A stretch of DNA of 64,000 nucleotides from positions 1-64,000 of the forward strand of contig NZ_BMML01000030.1 in the NCBI RefSeq assembly GCF_014645815.1. Reading direction: 5' to 3'. How positions within the stretch are numbered: position 1 is the stretch's first letter; the number at the start of each line of letters is the position of its first letter. This DNA is from Streptomyces fuscichromogenes. GTDB taxonomy: Bacteria; Actinomycetota; Actinomycetes; Streptomycetales; Streptomycetaceae. Under the pieces are notes generated by a model. The model was not told the origin of the DNA. It ran no database searches and worked only from the letters and a program-made list of their open reading frames with translations. This document shows positions 25,910-35,197 of this stretch, one piece after another. A program made the translations under genes and the position numbers.

Positions 25910-27013
25910 TCACTGGTCCTGGCGGTAGCGACCGAGCTTGTCCTCGTCGACGGCGACGCCCAGACCGGGCAGGCCGGGGACGGCGAGGGTGCCTCCGCTG
26001 ATCCGCAGCGGTGCGGTGAGCAGGTCGTCGCTCATGTCGAGGTAGTTGGACAGCTCGCCGGCACGGCGGGACGAGGCCGCGTGAGCGGCTCCGAAGGCGA
26101 GAGTGCACACGGTGCCGAGCTGCCCGTCGATCTGGTTGCCCATCACCACCTCGGCCCCCATCCCCTCGCACTGGAACAGCACGCGCTGGGACTGGGTGAA
26201 GCCGGTACGGGCGGTCTTGATACTGATGGCCGTGGCAGCGCCGTCCAGGAGGGACCGGGTGACCTCGGCGGGCGTGGTGGCGGACTCGTCCGCCACGAAG
26301 GGGACGGGGCAGTCACGCACCAGTCGGCGCCGGCCCAGGACGTCGTCGGCCGGGCACAGCTCCTCGGCCAGCGTGATACCCAGGGCGTCCAGTTCGCGTA
26401 GGGCGGCAGCGGCCTCCGAGGGGGTCCAGCCACGGTTGCCGTCGACGTACAGCTCCGCTGCGTCACCGAGGGCCTCACGTACGGCCCGGCACACATCCAG
26501 GTCGTCGCGTACGGGATGCCGGCCGACCTTGATCTTGAACACGGTGATGCCGTACGTGTCGCGCATCCGCTCGGCCTCGTCGGCCATCCGCGGCGGTGAG
26601 TCGAAGCCCAGCATGTGGCTGACGCGCATGCGGTCCGTGTAGCCGCCGAGCAGCCGACTGGCCGGCTGGCCCAGTGCCTGGCCGACGACGTCCCACAGGG
26701 CCATGTCGATGGCCGACTTCGCGGCGGGGTTGCCGACCGTTCGGTGCAGCAGGCCGTGGACCCGCTCGCGGGCCAGCACGTCCAGTCCGACGAGCTGCGG
26801 TCCGAAGACCTTCTCGATCACTCCGATCACGGATGCCTGGGTCTCGCCATAGGTGAAGGGTCGGGGCGGGGCGTCGGCCACGCCCGTCAGTCCCTCGTCG
26901 GTGTGCACGCGCACGAGGACGTGCTCGGCGGTGTGCACCGCTCCGCTCGCGAACCTCAGGGGCTTCGTGTACGGGATGGCGTAGGGGACGGTCTCGATCG
27001 CCGTGATCTTCAC
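25910..27013 (-). CDS. catB: Muconate cycloisomerase
   Basis: 367 residues, enolase superfamily, muconate-lactonising group. Active-site residues: Lys160 and Lys162 (KIKVG), metal ligands Asp192 (YVDGNRGW), Glu218/219 (LAEEL) and Asp243 (VADES), and opposite Lys267 (SIKTAR). It turns cis,cis-muconate into muconolactone. The start overlaps the amidase stop by 4 bp, tying lower-pathway cat genes to the iac genes translationally. Confidence 0.93.
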   Translation of the reverse strand: MKITAIETVPYAIPYTKPLRFASGAVHTAEHVLVRVHTDEGLTGVADAPPRPFTYGETQASVIGVIEKVFGPQLVGLDVLARERVHGLLHRTVGNPAAKSAIDMALWDVVGQALGQPASRLLGGYTDRMRVSHMLGFDSPPRMADEAERMRDTYGITVFKIKVGRHPVRDDLDVCRAVREALGDAAELYVDGNRGWTPSEAAAALRELDALGITLAEELCPADDVLGRRRLVRDCPVPFVADESATTPAEVTRSLLDGAATAISIKTARTGFTQSQRVLFQCEGMGAEVVMGNQIDGQLGTVCTLAFGAAHAASSRRAGELSNYLDMSDDLLTAPLRISGGTLAVPGLPGLGVAVDEDKLGRYRQDQ

Positions 27014-28221
27014 GGGGCACCCTCCGTGATCCGCCGGACCAGTCCTTCCGTATGCCGGGCCACACCCAGCAGCCGCCCCACCCGGTCGGGATGACCGACG
27101 AGTTGCAGGCCCAGCGGCATGCCATGGGCGTCGCGGTGCCCGGGGACGGTCACCACGGGCAGGCCGAGCAGTTGCCAGGGGCGGCTGAGCACCGGGTCGC
27201 CCGTGGCGGCCAGTCCGTGAGGCGCCGGTCCTGGGGCCGCCGGCCCCAGGACGGCGTCGGTGTTCTCCAGGAGACGGAGCATCCGCGCACGGACGACGTG
27301 CCGGACCTCCAGGGCCGCCGCGTGCTCACGCGTGGCGATGTTCCGTCCCCGGCACAGCAGTTCCCTCAGCGGGTCACTCAGGTACTCGGGCCGCTCCGCC
27401 TCGTCGGCGAGGGCGCGCGCGGCCTCGTAGGCCATGACGGTGGCGTGCGCCTGCGCGAGCCGACCTGTCAGGCCGCTGTCGCCGAGGTCGCCGATGGCCG
27501 CGCCTGCGGCGACGAGGGCGCGGCCGGTGCGCTCCAACGCGTCGAGCATCGCCCGGTCGGTGCCGACCAGACCGGTTCCCGGCCACAGCAGCACCCGTAT
27601 GAACGGCGGGGTTTCGGCCTCCGTGCCGTCGACCGCCGCCACGGCTCGGGCCAGTGCGGCGACATCGGGCGCGAGCAGTCCGGGAGCGTCCAGAGTGGGG
27701 CTCAGGCCGGTGATACCCGTCGTCGGCCATGCGCCGACGGGGGCGACGTATCCGGCGACGCCGCAGTAGGAGGCGGGACGGGTCAGCGATCCTGCCGTCT
27801 GCGAACCCAGCGCAAGCGGCACCACACCGGCCGCGACGGCGGCGGCCGAGCCGCTGGAGGAGCCGCCCGGGGTGTGGTGGACGTTGTGGGGGTTACGGGT
27901 CGGACCGGGCTGGAAGTAGGCGAACTCGGTGGTGACCGTCTTGCCCAGCGGGACAGCCCCTGCCCCGCGCAGCCTGTCCACCAGCCAGGCGTCGGCCGCC
28001 GCGACCCGGCCGCGCCGCAGCGCGGAGCCGCACTCCGTGGGCAGACCGGCGACGTCGATGATGTCCTTGACGCCGAACGGCATGCCCTTCAGCGGCCCGC
28101 CCGCGGTGCGCTCGGCCGCCGCGCGTGCACCCTCGGCGTCCACACGGACCCAGGCGCGGATCTCCTCCTCGGTCTTCTCCAGCCGGTTCAGCGCCTCCTC
28201 GACGGCCGAGGCCCCCGTCAT
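27010..28221 (-). CDS. iacH: Amidase signature enzyme, IacH-like
   Basis: 403 residues, somewhat shorter than typical 450-500-residue amidases. The Ser-cisSer-Lys triad is present: Lys52 in GVKDIIDVAG, Ser in PGGSSSGSAAAVAAG and nucleophile Ser in SQTAGSLTRPASYCG. Cytoplasmic. iac clusters carry an amidase gene iacH, and the position behind iacG supports the name. It may release IAA from indole-acetamide or an IAA conjugate, or hydrolyse a pathway amide; the true substrate is not settled by sequence. Confidence 0.85.
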   Translation of the reverse strand: MTGASAVEEALNRLEKTEEEIRAWVRVDAEGARAAAERTAGGPLKGMPFGVKDIIDVAGLPTECGSALRRGRVAAADAWLVDRLRGAGAVPLGKTVTTEFAYFQPGPTRNPHNVHHTPGGSSSGSAAAVAAGVVPLALGSQTAGSLTRPASYCGVAGYVAPVGAWPTTGITGLSPTLDAPGLLAPDVAALARAVAAVDGTEAETPPFIRVLLWPGTGLVGTDRAMLDALERTGRALVAAGAAIGDLGDSGLTGRLAQAHATVMAYEAARALADEAERPEYLSDPLRELLCRGRNIATREHAAALEVRHVVRARMLRLLENTDAVLGPAAPGPAPHGLAATGDPVLSRPWQLLGLPVVTVPGHRDAHGMPLGLQLVGHPDRVGRLLGVARHTEGLVRRITEGAP

Positions 28222-28769
28222 CGGGCGGTTCCCGGGAGCGTGGCCTCAAGCCGGTGGAAGGCCCGGTTGAAGTAGACGAGGCTCTGCCCGCCCGACCGGG
28301 TGCGAATCTGCTCCAGTTCCACGAACAGCACGCTGTGGGAGCCCCTCGGTACGGTCTCCTTGATGGTGCCGACGGCGGTCACCAGGGCGTCCTTGAGGAC
28401 CGGCACGTCCTGGGTGTGGTCCCAGATGTCCCAGGTGAAACGTTCGGCCATGGGCACCTTCGTCGCTCCGGCGAAGTGCATCGCCAGTTCCTGGTGTTCG
28501 CCGCCCAGGACGTTCACGCACACGCGCCCGTTGGCCTGGAAGACGTCGTGCATGGCGCTGGAGCGGTTGACGCAGACCAGCAGGGTCGGTGGGGCGTCGG
28601 TCACGGAGCAGATGGCGCTGAGGGTGATACCGCAGCGGCCGTTCGGGCCGTTCGTGGTCAGGATGTTGACGGCCGCCGGGAGATGCGCCATGGCCTCCCG
28701 GAACTCGGCCTGATCGGGGGTCACGGCGGTGCCGCTCCTCTGCTGCTCGGGTCGGATCGCGTTCACCAC
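28218..28769 (-). CDS. iacG: Flavin reductase, IacG-like
   Basis: 183 residues, HpaC/flavin-reductase-like split-barrel: FREAMAHLPAAVNILTT start, GITLSAICSVTDAPPTLLVCVN and the late LVYFNRAFH. It supplies reduced FMN/FAD to a monooxygenase, here most likely IacA. GTG at 28769 or the next GTG at 28766; the latter gives a clean GTGA overlap with iacF. Overlaps iacH by 4 bp. Confidence 0.9.
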   Translation of the reverse strand: MVNAIRPEQQRSGTAVTPDQAEFREAMAHLPAAVNILTTNGPNGRCGITLSAICSVTDAPPTLLVCVNRSSAMHDVFQANGRVCVNVLGGEHQELAMHFAGATKVPMAERFTWDIWDHTQDVPVLKDALVTAVGTIKETVPRGSHSVLFVELEQIRTRSGGQSLVYFNRAFHRLEATLPGTAR

Positions 28770-29710
28770 AGCTGCACCACCAGACGCGGCGACTTCGCCC
28801 GGGAGACACAGGCGGCGATCTGGTCGCCGGCCACTTTCTCCTTGGCGGACAGGCAGTGGTCGCGGTGGTCGGGTTCGCCCTCCAGGACCCGCAGTACGCA
28901 GGTCCCGCAGATGCCCTCGCGGCAGGAGGTGTCCAGGGGCGCTCCGGCCGCCTCCAGCACCTCGGCGATGGTCTTGTCCGCCGGCACCGTGTAGACCTCG
29001 CCGGTGTCGAGTTCGACCTCGAAGCTGTCGCCTCCGGTCGATGTCGTACCCGCCTGGAACAACTCGCGGTGGACGTGGTCCTCGGGCAGCGTGCGGGTCG
29101 CGAGTGCGGCGACCTGGTCCATGAAGTCCTGGGGACCGCAGGTGTACACGTGGGCGTCGGCCGGGAGCACGGCCAGTTCCGTCGCGAGCCGGTCAGCCGT
29201 GGCCTCCCGGCCCCGGCCGAAGTGGAAGACGGCCCGGTCCGCGAAGGCGCTGGACTCGATCAGGTCGGCGAAGGCGGCCCCGGCCCGCTCCCGTGCCACA
29301 TAGTGGAGCCGGAACTCCACTCCACGGGCGTGCAGTTCGTACGCCATGGCCAGGAGCGGGGTGATGCCGATCCCGGCGGCGACCAGGTGGTGCTCCCTGG
29401 CCTGCGGGACCAGCCCGAACAGCTGCCGAGGAGTGCCGACGGTCAGTTCGTCGCCGGGCTGGACCTTGTCGTGCAGGGCCTGGGAGCCGCCGCGGGAGTC
29501 CTCCTCGCGCTTGACGGCGATGGTGTAGGCACCGGCGTCGTCGGGTGGACCGCAGAGGGAGTACGGGCGGGTGATGCCGGTGGGCCCCGTCACGTCGATG
29601 TGGGCGCCCGCGGGATACGGGTCGAGGGGGGTTCCGTCGGTGCGGACCAGCCGCAGGATCTTGACGGTGCCGGCTTCCTCGACGGTCTCGGTGACGGTGA
29701 CAGGGAACAT
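28763..29710 (-). CDS. iacF: Ferredoxin-reductase component of the Rieske oxygenase, IacF-like (PDR/VanB type)
   Basis: 315 residues: flavin domain with RPYSLCG (about 48), NAD domain with AAGIGITPLLAMA (about 113) and CGP near 190, and a C-terminal plant-type 2Fe-2S domain with CREGICGTCVLRVLEG and a later Cys in DHCLS. Single-chain phthalate-dioxygenase-reductase architecture, transferring electrons from NADH to IacC. Matches the iacF position after iacE. Confidence 0.92.
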   Translation of the reverse strand: MFPVTVTETVEEAGTVKILRLVRTDGTPLDPYPAGAHIDVTGPTGITRPYSLCGPPDDAGAYTIAVKREEDSRGGSQALHDKVQPGDELTVGTPRQLFGLVPQAREHHLVAAGIGITPLLAMAYELHARGVEFRLHYVARERAGAAFADLIESSAFADRAVFHFGRGREATADRLATELAVLPADAHVYTCGPQDFMDQVAALATRTLPEDHVHRELFQAGTTSTGGDSFEVELDTGEVYTVPADKTIAEVLEAAGAPLDTSCREGICGTCVLRVLEGEPDHRDHCLSAKEKVAGDQIAACVSRAKSPRLVVQLW

Positions 29711-29752
29711 CCGTCTGCCTTCGGGTTCGTGGGAGTGGTGCTGACCGCGTCG

Positions 29753-30541
29753 TCAGCGCATGTACAGGCCGCCGTTGGCGTCCCAGCAGGCTCCGGTGAC
29801 CGTGTCCGCGTGCTCCGCGGCGAGCAGCAGGACCATGTCGGCGATGAACACCGGGCGCCCTAGCCGGCCCACCGGGATCGACGCCTCGATCTGCGCGAGG
29901 CGCTCCGGGGCGACCGATCCGCGGACCACTGGAAGGTCCTGCGGCCCCGGGGACACGGCGTTGACCGTGACTCCGTGCGGACCCAGTTCCCGGGCGAACA
30001 CCTTGGTCAGCGTCGCCACTCCGCCTTTGGACGCCGCGTAGTGGGCCCCGGTCGCCGTGCCGCCGTTCTGACCGGCCAGCGAGCCGATGTTGACGATCCG
30101 TCCGTAGCCGCGCTCGGCGAAGTAGGCGCCGAAGACCTGGCAGCCGAAGAACGTGCCGTGCAGGTTGGTCCGTACGACGGCCTCGAAGCTCTCGGGGCCG
30201 ATGTCCATCAGGGACTCGACCTTGGAGTGCCCGGCGTTGTTGACCAGGGCGTGTATCGCACCCCAGTGCTCGACGACCCGGTCACGCACCCGTGCGAAGG
30301 CGTCCTTGTCGCGCACGTCGAGCGCGAGACCGACGGCGTCATGCCCGGTGGGGTCCAGCGCTGCAGCCGTCCTGACCGCGCTCTGCTCGTCGAGGTCGGT
30401 CAGCGCGACCCGCCAGCCCCGGTCGTGAAAACGCTGGGCGATGCACGCCCCCAGGCCGCCGGCCGCACCGGTCACGAGCACGACGCGGTGGTGGTCGTCC
30501 TCCCAGTCCCCCCAGGGGCCGCCGGTTCCCTGCGGGCTCAC
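29753..30541 (-). CDS. iacE: SDR dehydrogenase, IacE-like
   Basis: 262 residues with GAAGGLG loop, Asp after beta-strand 2 (LTDLDE, favouring NAD), NNAG, Ser in NIGS and YAASK. The C-terminal end reads TGACWDANGG. GTG start in a GTGA overlap with the iacD stop. In iac clusters IacE oxidises or reduces an oxygenated indole-acetate intermediate. Confidence 0.88.
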   Translation of the reverse strand: MSPQGTGGPWGDWEDDHHRVVLVTGAAGGLGACIAQRFHDRGWRVALTDLDEQSAVRTAAALDPTGHDAVGLALDVRDKDAFARVRDRVVEHWGAIHALVNNAGHSKVESLMDIGPESFEAVVRTNLHGTFFGCQVFGAYFAERGYGRIVNIGSLAGQNGGTATGAHYAASKGGVATLTKVFARELGPHGVTVNAVSPGPQDLPVVRGSVAPERLAQIEASIPVGRLGRPVFIADMVLLLAAEHADTVTGACWDANGGLYMR

Positions 30542-31056
30542 AGCAGGAACCCCGACGCCGTGACCGCCTCCTCGGAGTTGACCAGTCGCACGATCTTCCG
30601 GGAGATACCGGGGCCCTCCGTGCCGAAGACGATCCGGTGGGTGACGTCCGCGGCGAGGACGAAGGTCTCCTCACGCTTGTAGCCCACCAGGACCTGCGCC
30701 GAGCAGATCTCGATCGCGTCGCCGTCGCGGCCGGTGACCACGTGCCGGGACACCGAACGGACCGTGCGTGCCGCCGCCGCGGCCGAGATGGAGAACCCAC
30801 CCGTGAGGCGCTCGATGCGCATGCGGCGCATCCGGTCGTCGTCGTAGACGAGGTTGAGGGTGGCGGCGAAGTCAGTGGTGTCGCGGTCGATGGGGACGAC
30901 GTACTCGCCGCCCTCCGTCCACAGGCCGTCCCACTCCTCGTAGCGGCGGGCGTCGAGCAGGTGGGCCTCTCGCCAGATCAGGGACACGGCGGCGAGGGCA
31001 CGCGGGTCGTCGAACGGAAGCGCCGCGGCTTCCCCGCTGAGGGCCTCAGTTGCCAT
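30538..31056 (-). CDS. iacD: Rieske dioxygenase beta subunit, IacD-like
   Basis: 172 residues, the usual small-subunit length, NTF2-like fold: EAHLLDARRYEEWDGLW at the start is the family hallmark and EETFVLAADVTHRI lies late. It has structural rather than catalytic function. It overlaps the iacC end by 11 bp, so alpha and beta are co-translated. Confidence 0.93.
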   Translation of the reverse strand: MATEALSGEAAALPFDDPRALAAVSLIWREAHLLDARRYEEWDGLWTEGGEYVVPIDRDTTDFAATLNLVYDDDRMRRMRIERLTGGFSISAAAAARTVRSVSRHVVTGRDGDAIEICSAQVLVGYKREETFVLAADVTHRIVFGTEGPGISRKIVRLVNSEEAVTASGFLL

Positions 31057-32305
31057 CGGTCATCATCCTCTTCCACATCGCGTAGGCCTCCCGCATGCCC
31101 GTCTCGTCGGTCGCGTGCGAGGTGGGCTGCCCCAGGTCGTTCGGCTTCTCGCGGCCCAGGCCACGGTTGACCAGGATCGCCATGCCGGCGTCTCCGGCGA
31201 CGCCACGCTGGACGCGGTTCCACGCCTCGGCGTCGTCGGGGCTGCCGAAGCCGAACGGGCCCTGGAAGTGCTCGTGGATGCGCAGCCGTTCGCGGTTGAC
31301 GATCTCCGGGCCGCCGTCCAGGCCGAGCGCCACGTGCCGGATCTCGGTCTCGTCGACGGAGACCGGCCGAAGGACGCGGAAGAAGGACATCGACATCGCC
31401 ACGTTCGGGAACAGGTTGAGGTTGAAGCCCACACCGTGCATGGCGCGCACGATGCGCCGCACCTTGGCGGGGTCCATGTCCTTCGACAGTTCCTCGACGA
31501 GGTGACCGAAGCGGTCCTGGAGCTTCTCGGTTCCGTCGTCCTCGTCGAAGTCGACGTGGTCGGCCACGCTGATGGCCACACTGTGGCCGTTACCGAGGGA
31601 GTGGGTGATCGCGTTCTCGTCGGTCATGATCGACAGCATGTTCGCCGTCTCCGCGTCGACGGAGGCCATCCAGGAGCGGTGCACGATCGGGAAGTGGTAC
31701 CAGTCGGTGGTGTTCTCCAGCTGGATCTTCCAGTTGCCCTGGAAGCGGAAGCGGTGCTCGCCCTGCACCTTGATCGGATAGCCGGCGCCCTGCTTCATGA
31801 AGCGGTCGATCCACAGCCGGGCCCCGCCGAGGAAGTCCTCCAGCGGCTCGACGTCCTCGCTGAAGCTGGCGAAGACCATCCCGGCGTACGAGCCCGCCTT
31901 GAGCCGCTGCAGCGGCAGGTCCTTCTTCTCCACGACGTCCTCGTAGCCCTCGGGGTACGGGATGCCGCGAAGGGCGCCGTCCAGGCTGTACGACCAGGCG
32001 TGGTAGGGACAGGTGAAGCCGTTGCCGTTGCCCTTGGGGGTCTCGCAGACACTGGCGCCGCGATGACGGCACCGGTTGAGCAGGACGTTGACGCCGCCGC
32101 GGCGGTCGCGGGTGACGATGACGGGACGGCGGCCCACCCAGGCGGTCTTGAAATCGCCCGCCTTCGGGATCTCGCTCTCGTGGGCCACCCACACCCAGGT
32201 GCGATGGAAGATGCGGTCCATCTCCCGTTCGAAGAGGGCCGGGTCGGTGTAGAGGCTGCCGGCGACGCGGTCGGGCTCGACGAGGGAACCGATCTCGGGG
32301 GTCAT
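31046..32305 (-). CDS. iacC: Rieske non-haem iron oxygenase alpha subunit, IacC-like
   Basis: 419 residues from the ATG at 32305. Rieske ligands Cys79, His81, Cys99 and His102 (CRHRGA and CPYHAWSY). Mononuclear-iron site: bridging Asp201, His204 and His209 in TTDWYHFPIVH; the third ligand, an Asp, should lie in the C-terminal third. With IacD and reductase IacF it forms a two-component dioxygenase that attacks the indole ring on the way to catechol. The start overlaps the iacB stop by 4 bp. Confidence 0.94.
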   Translation of the reverse strand: MTPEIGSLVEPDRVAGSLYTDPALFEREMDRIFHRTWVWVAHESEIPKAGDFKTAWVGRRPVIVTRDRRGGVNVLLNRCRHRGASVCETPKGNGNGFTCPYHAWSYSLDGALRGIPYPEGYEDVVEKKDLPLQRLKAGSYAGMVFASFSEDVEPLEDFLGGARLWIDRFMKQGAGYPIKVQGEHRFRFQGNWKIQLENTTDWYHFPIVHRSWMASVDAETANMLSIMTDENAITHSLGNGHSVAISVADHVDFDEDDGTEKLQDRFGHLVEELSKDMDPAKVRRIVRAMHGVGFNLNLFPNVAMSMSFFRVLRPVSVDETEIRHVALGLDGGPEIVNRERLRIHEHFQGPFGFGSPDDAEAWNRVQRGVAGDAGMAILVNRGLGREKPNDLGQPTSHATDETGMREAYAMWKRMMTDGN

Positions 32306-32661
32306 CGGGTCACCTGCGGCTCGGGCAGCGGGCGGCCGAGGCGTGCCTCGATCTTCATGTAGCGCCACAGGCCGTGCTCGCCGACCTGGACGGTGCGCAG
32401 CAGGTTGCAGGCCGCGGCGACGGTGGGCTGGTCGACGACGTCGGCGAGGACGTAGCAGGTCCACGGCCAGGAGTCGGAGGGGCCGACCATGTGCTGGTCG
32501 TCGTCGATCGTGCCGAGGACGGTGACGCCGGACAGTGTGTGGAGTTCGCCCAGCATCGTGGTGAAACCGTCCCAGACGGCCTTGCCCCGACCGGTGGGGA
32601 GGTCGAAGAAGTTCTGGTTGACGCCGATGCAGAACAGCACCCTCAGTGGCGCGTCGGACAT
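32302..32661 (-). CDS. iacB: IacB-like small protein of unknown function
   Basis: 119 residues, cytoplasmic, no catalytic motif recognised; notable segments are LFCIGVNQNFFDLP and DSWPWTCYVLADVVDQP. iac clusters from proteobacteria carry a protein of about this size between iacA and iacC, and location plus size support the name. It starts 14 bp after iacA. Its biochemical role is uncertain in the literature I recall. The gene is intact and coupled to iacC by a 4-bp overlap, implying a real need in the pathway. Confidence 0.8.
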   Translation of the reverse strand: MSDAPLRVLFCIGVNQNFFDLPTGRGKAVWDGFTTMLGELHTLSGVTVLGTIDDDQHMVGPSDSWPWTCYVLADVVDQPTVAAACNLLRTVQVGEHGLWRYMKIEARLGRPLPEPQVTR

Positions 32662-32675
32662 GGGTTTCCTGCCTT

Positions 32676-33785
32676 TCAGAGGTAGCCGGGGAAGGGCTGG
32701 ACGCCCGTGAGGACCGCGCCGGCGCCGTCGTACATGCCCTCCTGGAGGAAGGCGTGCTGCGGTACCACCGAGGCGTCCCGCAGGTAGCGCTGCATGGGGC
32801 TGCTGTCCGTGATGGCGGCAATGCCGACGAGCTGGTAGGCGGCGCGGACGACTTCGAACGAGGTCTTGGCGAGGTGGGCGGAGGCGAGCCGCAGCAGGCT
32901 GGCCTGTTCGGGGGGCACGGCGTCGCCCGCCTCGACCGTCGCCCACACATCCTCGGTGATCTCGTAGAAGAAGGCCCGGACGGAGCGGAGTTGTGCTTCC
33001 GCCTGGCCCACCGAGATGCGGTAGGTGGCCCGTTCGGCGGGCTTGGGAGCGCCGGTGTAGCCGGAGCGGCCGCCCTGGGCGATGACGAGATCGAGGGCGG
33101 CGCGGGCCACGCCGAGACCGACGACCGCGAGGACCTGGGCGGCGTAGGGGACGGTCGGGTAGCGGTACAGGGGTTCGTCGACGGTGGGCTTGCCGCCTCG
33201 GACGAACGTCCACTCCCGCGGTACGACGGCTCCGTCGACGACCAGGTCGTGGCTGCCGGTGCCGCGCAGGCCGATGACGTCCCAGTTCTCGGCGATCTTC
33301 ACCTGATCGGGGCGGAGTACGGCGGTGAGGGGCCTGCCGGTCCTGTCCTCGCCCGCTCTGATGCCGACGCCGAGCACGTCCGCGCCCTTACAGCCGCTGG
33401 CGAACTTCCAGCGGCCGGTGATCCGGTAGCCGTCCTGCACGACGTGTGCCGACTGCACCGGGAAAAGGCCGCCCGCGAAGGCCACATCGGGCCCCGCCGC
33501 GTACAACTCCGCCTGGGTGTCGAGCGGAAGGGCGGCCAGGTAGACGGCGGACGAGCCGAAGCTCGCGACCCAGCCGGCCGAACCGTCCACCGTCGACACA
33601 CGCTCGACGAGCCGCAGGAACTCCGCGGGCGGCAGCGCGTCCCCGCCGAAACGCTGGGGAACGCCCGCCCGGTAGATCCCGGCCTGTTTGAACTCGGCGA
33701 TCACGTCCGACGGAACGTGCCGCTTCTCCTCGAACTCGGCGCGCCGCTCCGCCACGACCTCCAGCACTCTCTCGAAATTCCCCAT
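32676..33785 (-). CDS. iacA: Acyl-CoA-dehydrogenase-fold flavin monooxygenase, IacA-like
   Basis: 369 residues with the acyl-CoA dehydrogenase fold in its oxygenase branch (HsaA/HpaB-like group D): FKQAGIYRAGVPQRFGGDAL, GSAGWVASFGSSAV, ITGRWKFASGCKGADVLG and GLRGTGSHDLVVDG. The TSEI catalytic Glu of true dehydrogenases is absent. IacA starts IAA degradation by hydroxylating the indole ring with reduced flavin, here from IacG. First gene of the iac-cat unit, behind a 124-bp region with a strong palindrome. Confidence 0.9.
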   Translation of the reverse strand: MGNFERVLEVVAERRAEFEEKRHVPSDVIAEFKQAGIYRAGVPQRFGGDALPPAEFLRLVERVSTVDGSAGWVASFGSSAVYLAALPLDTQAELYAAGPDVAFAGGLFPVQSAHVVQDGYRITGRWKFASGCKGADVLGVGIRAGEDRTGRPLTAVLRPDQVKIAENWDVIGLRGTGSHDLVVDGAVVPREWTFVRGGKPTVDEPLYRYPTVPYAAQVLAVVGLGVARAALDLVIAQGGRSGYTGAPKPAERATYRISVGQAEAQLRSVRAFFYEITEDVWATVEAGDAVPPEQASLLRLASAHLAKTSFEVVRAAYQLVGIAAITDSSPMQRYLRDASVVPQHAFLQEGMYDGAGAVLTGVQPFPGYL

Positions 33786-33909
33786 GCGGAATTCTCCTCG
33801 CGTTGCCGGGTTTCTCTCACCGCTGCGATTTCACGTTATGCTCGCCAACCAGGCGTCAGCCATTGGAAATTGCCCTCATCGACTAGGGGAATTCCCCTAC
33901 CCGCCCGGG
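33786..33909. promoter_or_regulatory. Putative iac promoter region with perfect 16-bp palindrome
   Basis: The 124 bp between the amidohydrolase stop and iacA hold TAGGGGAATTCCCCTA at 33884-33899, a perfect palindrome about 100 bp upstream of iacA. Dyads of this form suit NarL/FixJ-type response regulators, and one is encoded at 36686. No other copy was noticed in the window. Confidence 0.6.
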
Positions 33910-35124
33910 TCAGAGGAGGTTCTTGCGCACCGCTCCGGCCTGGGCGACGAGCACGATGCGCTCGGGTCGGCCGAGGGCGCCGATGTCGCGCACGGCGTCG
34001 CCGTCCAGGACCACGAAGTCGGCTGTCTTCCCGGCCTCCAGGGAGCCGAGTTGCTCGCTCACCCCGAGCAGACGGGCCGCGTTCAGCGTCCCCGCGGTGA
34101 TCGCGTCGAGCGGGTCCATGCCGAGGTCGACGAGGTGGGAGAGCTCCAGCAGATTGCGGGCGTGCGGGACGACGCCCGAGTCCGTGCCCAGTGCGACGGG
34201 CACGCCTCGGCTGATGGCATGGGCGATGTTCTCCTTGCTGATTCCGGCCCACCGGGTCTTCTTGCGGTAGTGGTATTCGGGCATGGCGGCCGGGTCGAGT
34301 TCGGTGAAAACGGTCGACAGGGTGGGGACGAGGAAGGTGCCCTGTTCCAGTGTCATGTCGCACAGTTCGTCGGTCATTCCGTAACCGTGCTCGATGCTGG
34401 CCACCTTGGCGCGCAGCGCGTTGCGGATGCCCGCGGTGCCCTGGGCGTGCACGGCCACGGGTTTGCCCCGGTGGCGTGCGGCCTCGTCGACGACCGCCCG
34501 CAGTTCCTCGACGCTCAGGCCCTCGTCGTCGGGGTCGTCGTGGGGGCTGCCCATGCCGCCGGTGGCGCAGACCTTGACGACGTCGGCGCCGGCGCGCAGC
34601 ATCCTGCGGGCCGCGATCCGCGCCTCGTCGAGCGTGTCGGCGATCTCCCCGAGGTGGGGCGCGGCGTCGACCCCGCCGGGCAGCGAGCAGTCGGCGTGGC
34701 CGCCGGTGTGGCTGATGACCTTGACGGCGACCTGGAGGCGGGGGCCGGTGATCAGGCCTCGCTCGACGGCGGTGCGGTACCCGGCGGGGATGCCGCCGAG
34801 GTCGCGCAGCGACGTGACGCCGGCGTGCAGGGTGGCGCGAAGCCGTTCGGCGATCTCGAAGGTCTGCACCGTGGGATCGGCGCCCAGACTCGCGAGAAGT
34901 CCGTGTCCGGGGGTCATGCACAGGTGCGCGTGGCAGTCGAAGAATCCCGGCAGGAGGGTGCGACCGCGCAGGTCGACGGTCGTGGTCGGCACCGTCGGCG
35001 GGGCGTTGCCTGCCGGGCCGGCGTAGGCGATCAGTCCGTCGTCGTCCACGTCGAGGACGGCGTCCGGTACGGGCGCGGCTCCGGTGCCGTCGATGAGGAC
35101 GGCGTGGTGGTATCGGGTGGTCAT
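33910..35124 (-). CDS. Metal-dependent amidohydrolase (imidazolonepropionase-like)
   Basis: 404 residues. Metal-site residues of the urease-like superfamily are all visible: HAHLC (about 65-69), Lys in VVKVCATGG (about 187), VHAQG and IEHGYG His residues, and Asp in LGTDSG. Members of this branch hydrolyse amides, N-acyl amino acids, dipeptides or cyclic ureas. Placed immediately upstream of iacA, it may free IAA from an amide conjugate, which is inference only. A terminator-like hairpin lies before its start, so it has its own promoter at about 35125-35197. Confidence 0.85.
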   Translation of the reverse strand: MTTRYHHAVLIDGTGAAPVPDAVLDVDDDGLIAYAGPAGNAPPTVPTTTVDLRGRTLLPGFFDCHAHLCMTPGHGLLASLGADPTVQTFEIAERLRATLHAGVTSLRDLGGIPAGYRTAVERGLITGPRLQVAVKVISHTGGHADCSLPGGVDAAPHLGEIADTLDEARIAARRMLRAGADVVKVCATGGMGSPHDDPDDEGLSVEELRAVVDEAARHRGKPVAVHAQGTAGIRNALRAKVASIEHGYGMTDELCDMTLEQGTFLVPTLSTVFTELDPAAMPEYHYRKKTRWAGISKENIAHAISRGVPVALGTDSGVVPHARNLLELSHLVDLGMDPLDAITAGTLNAARLLGVSEQLGSLEAGKTADFVVLDGDAVRDIGALGRPERIVLVAQAGAVRKNLL

Positions 35125-35197
35125 CTCGGTTCCGTTCTCGCGAGGCTGAGGGACACGGGCATGGATGTGCAGCGCCCGGGAGAATTCCGCGCGGGCA

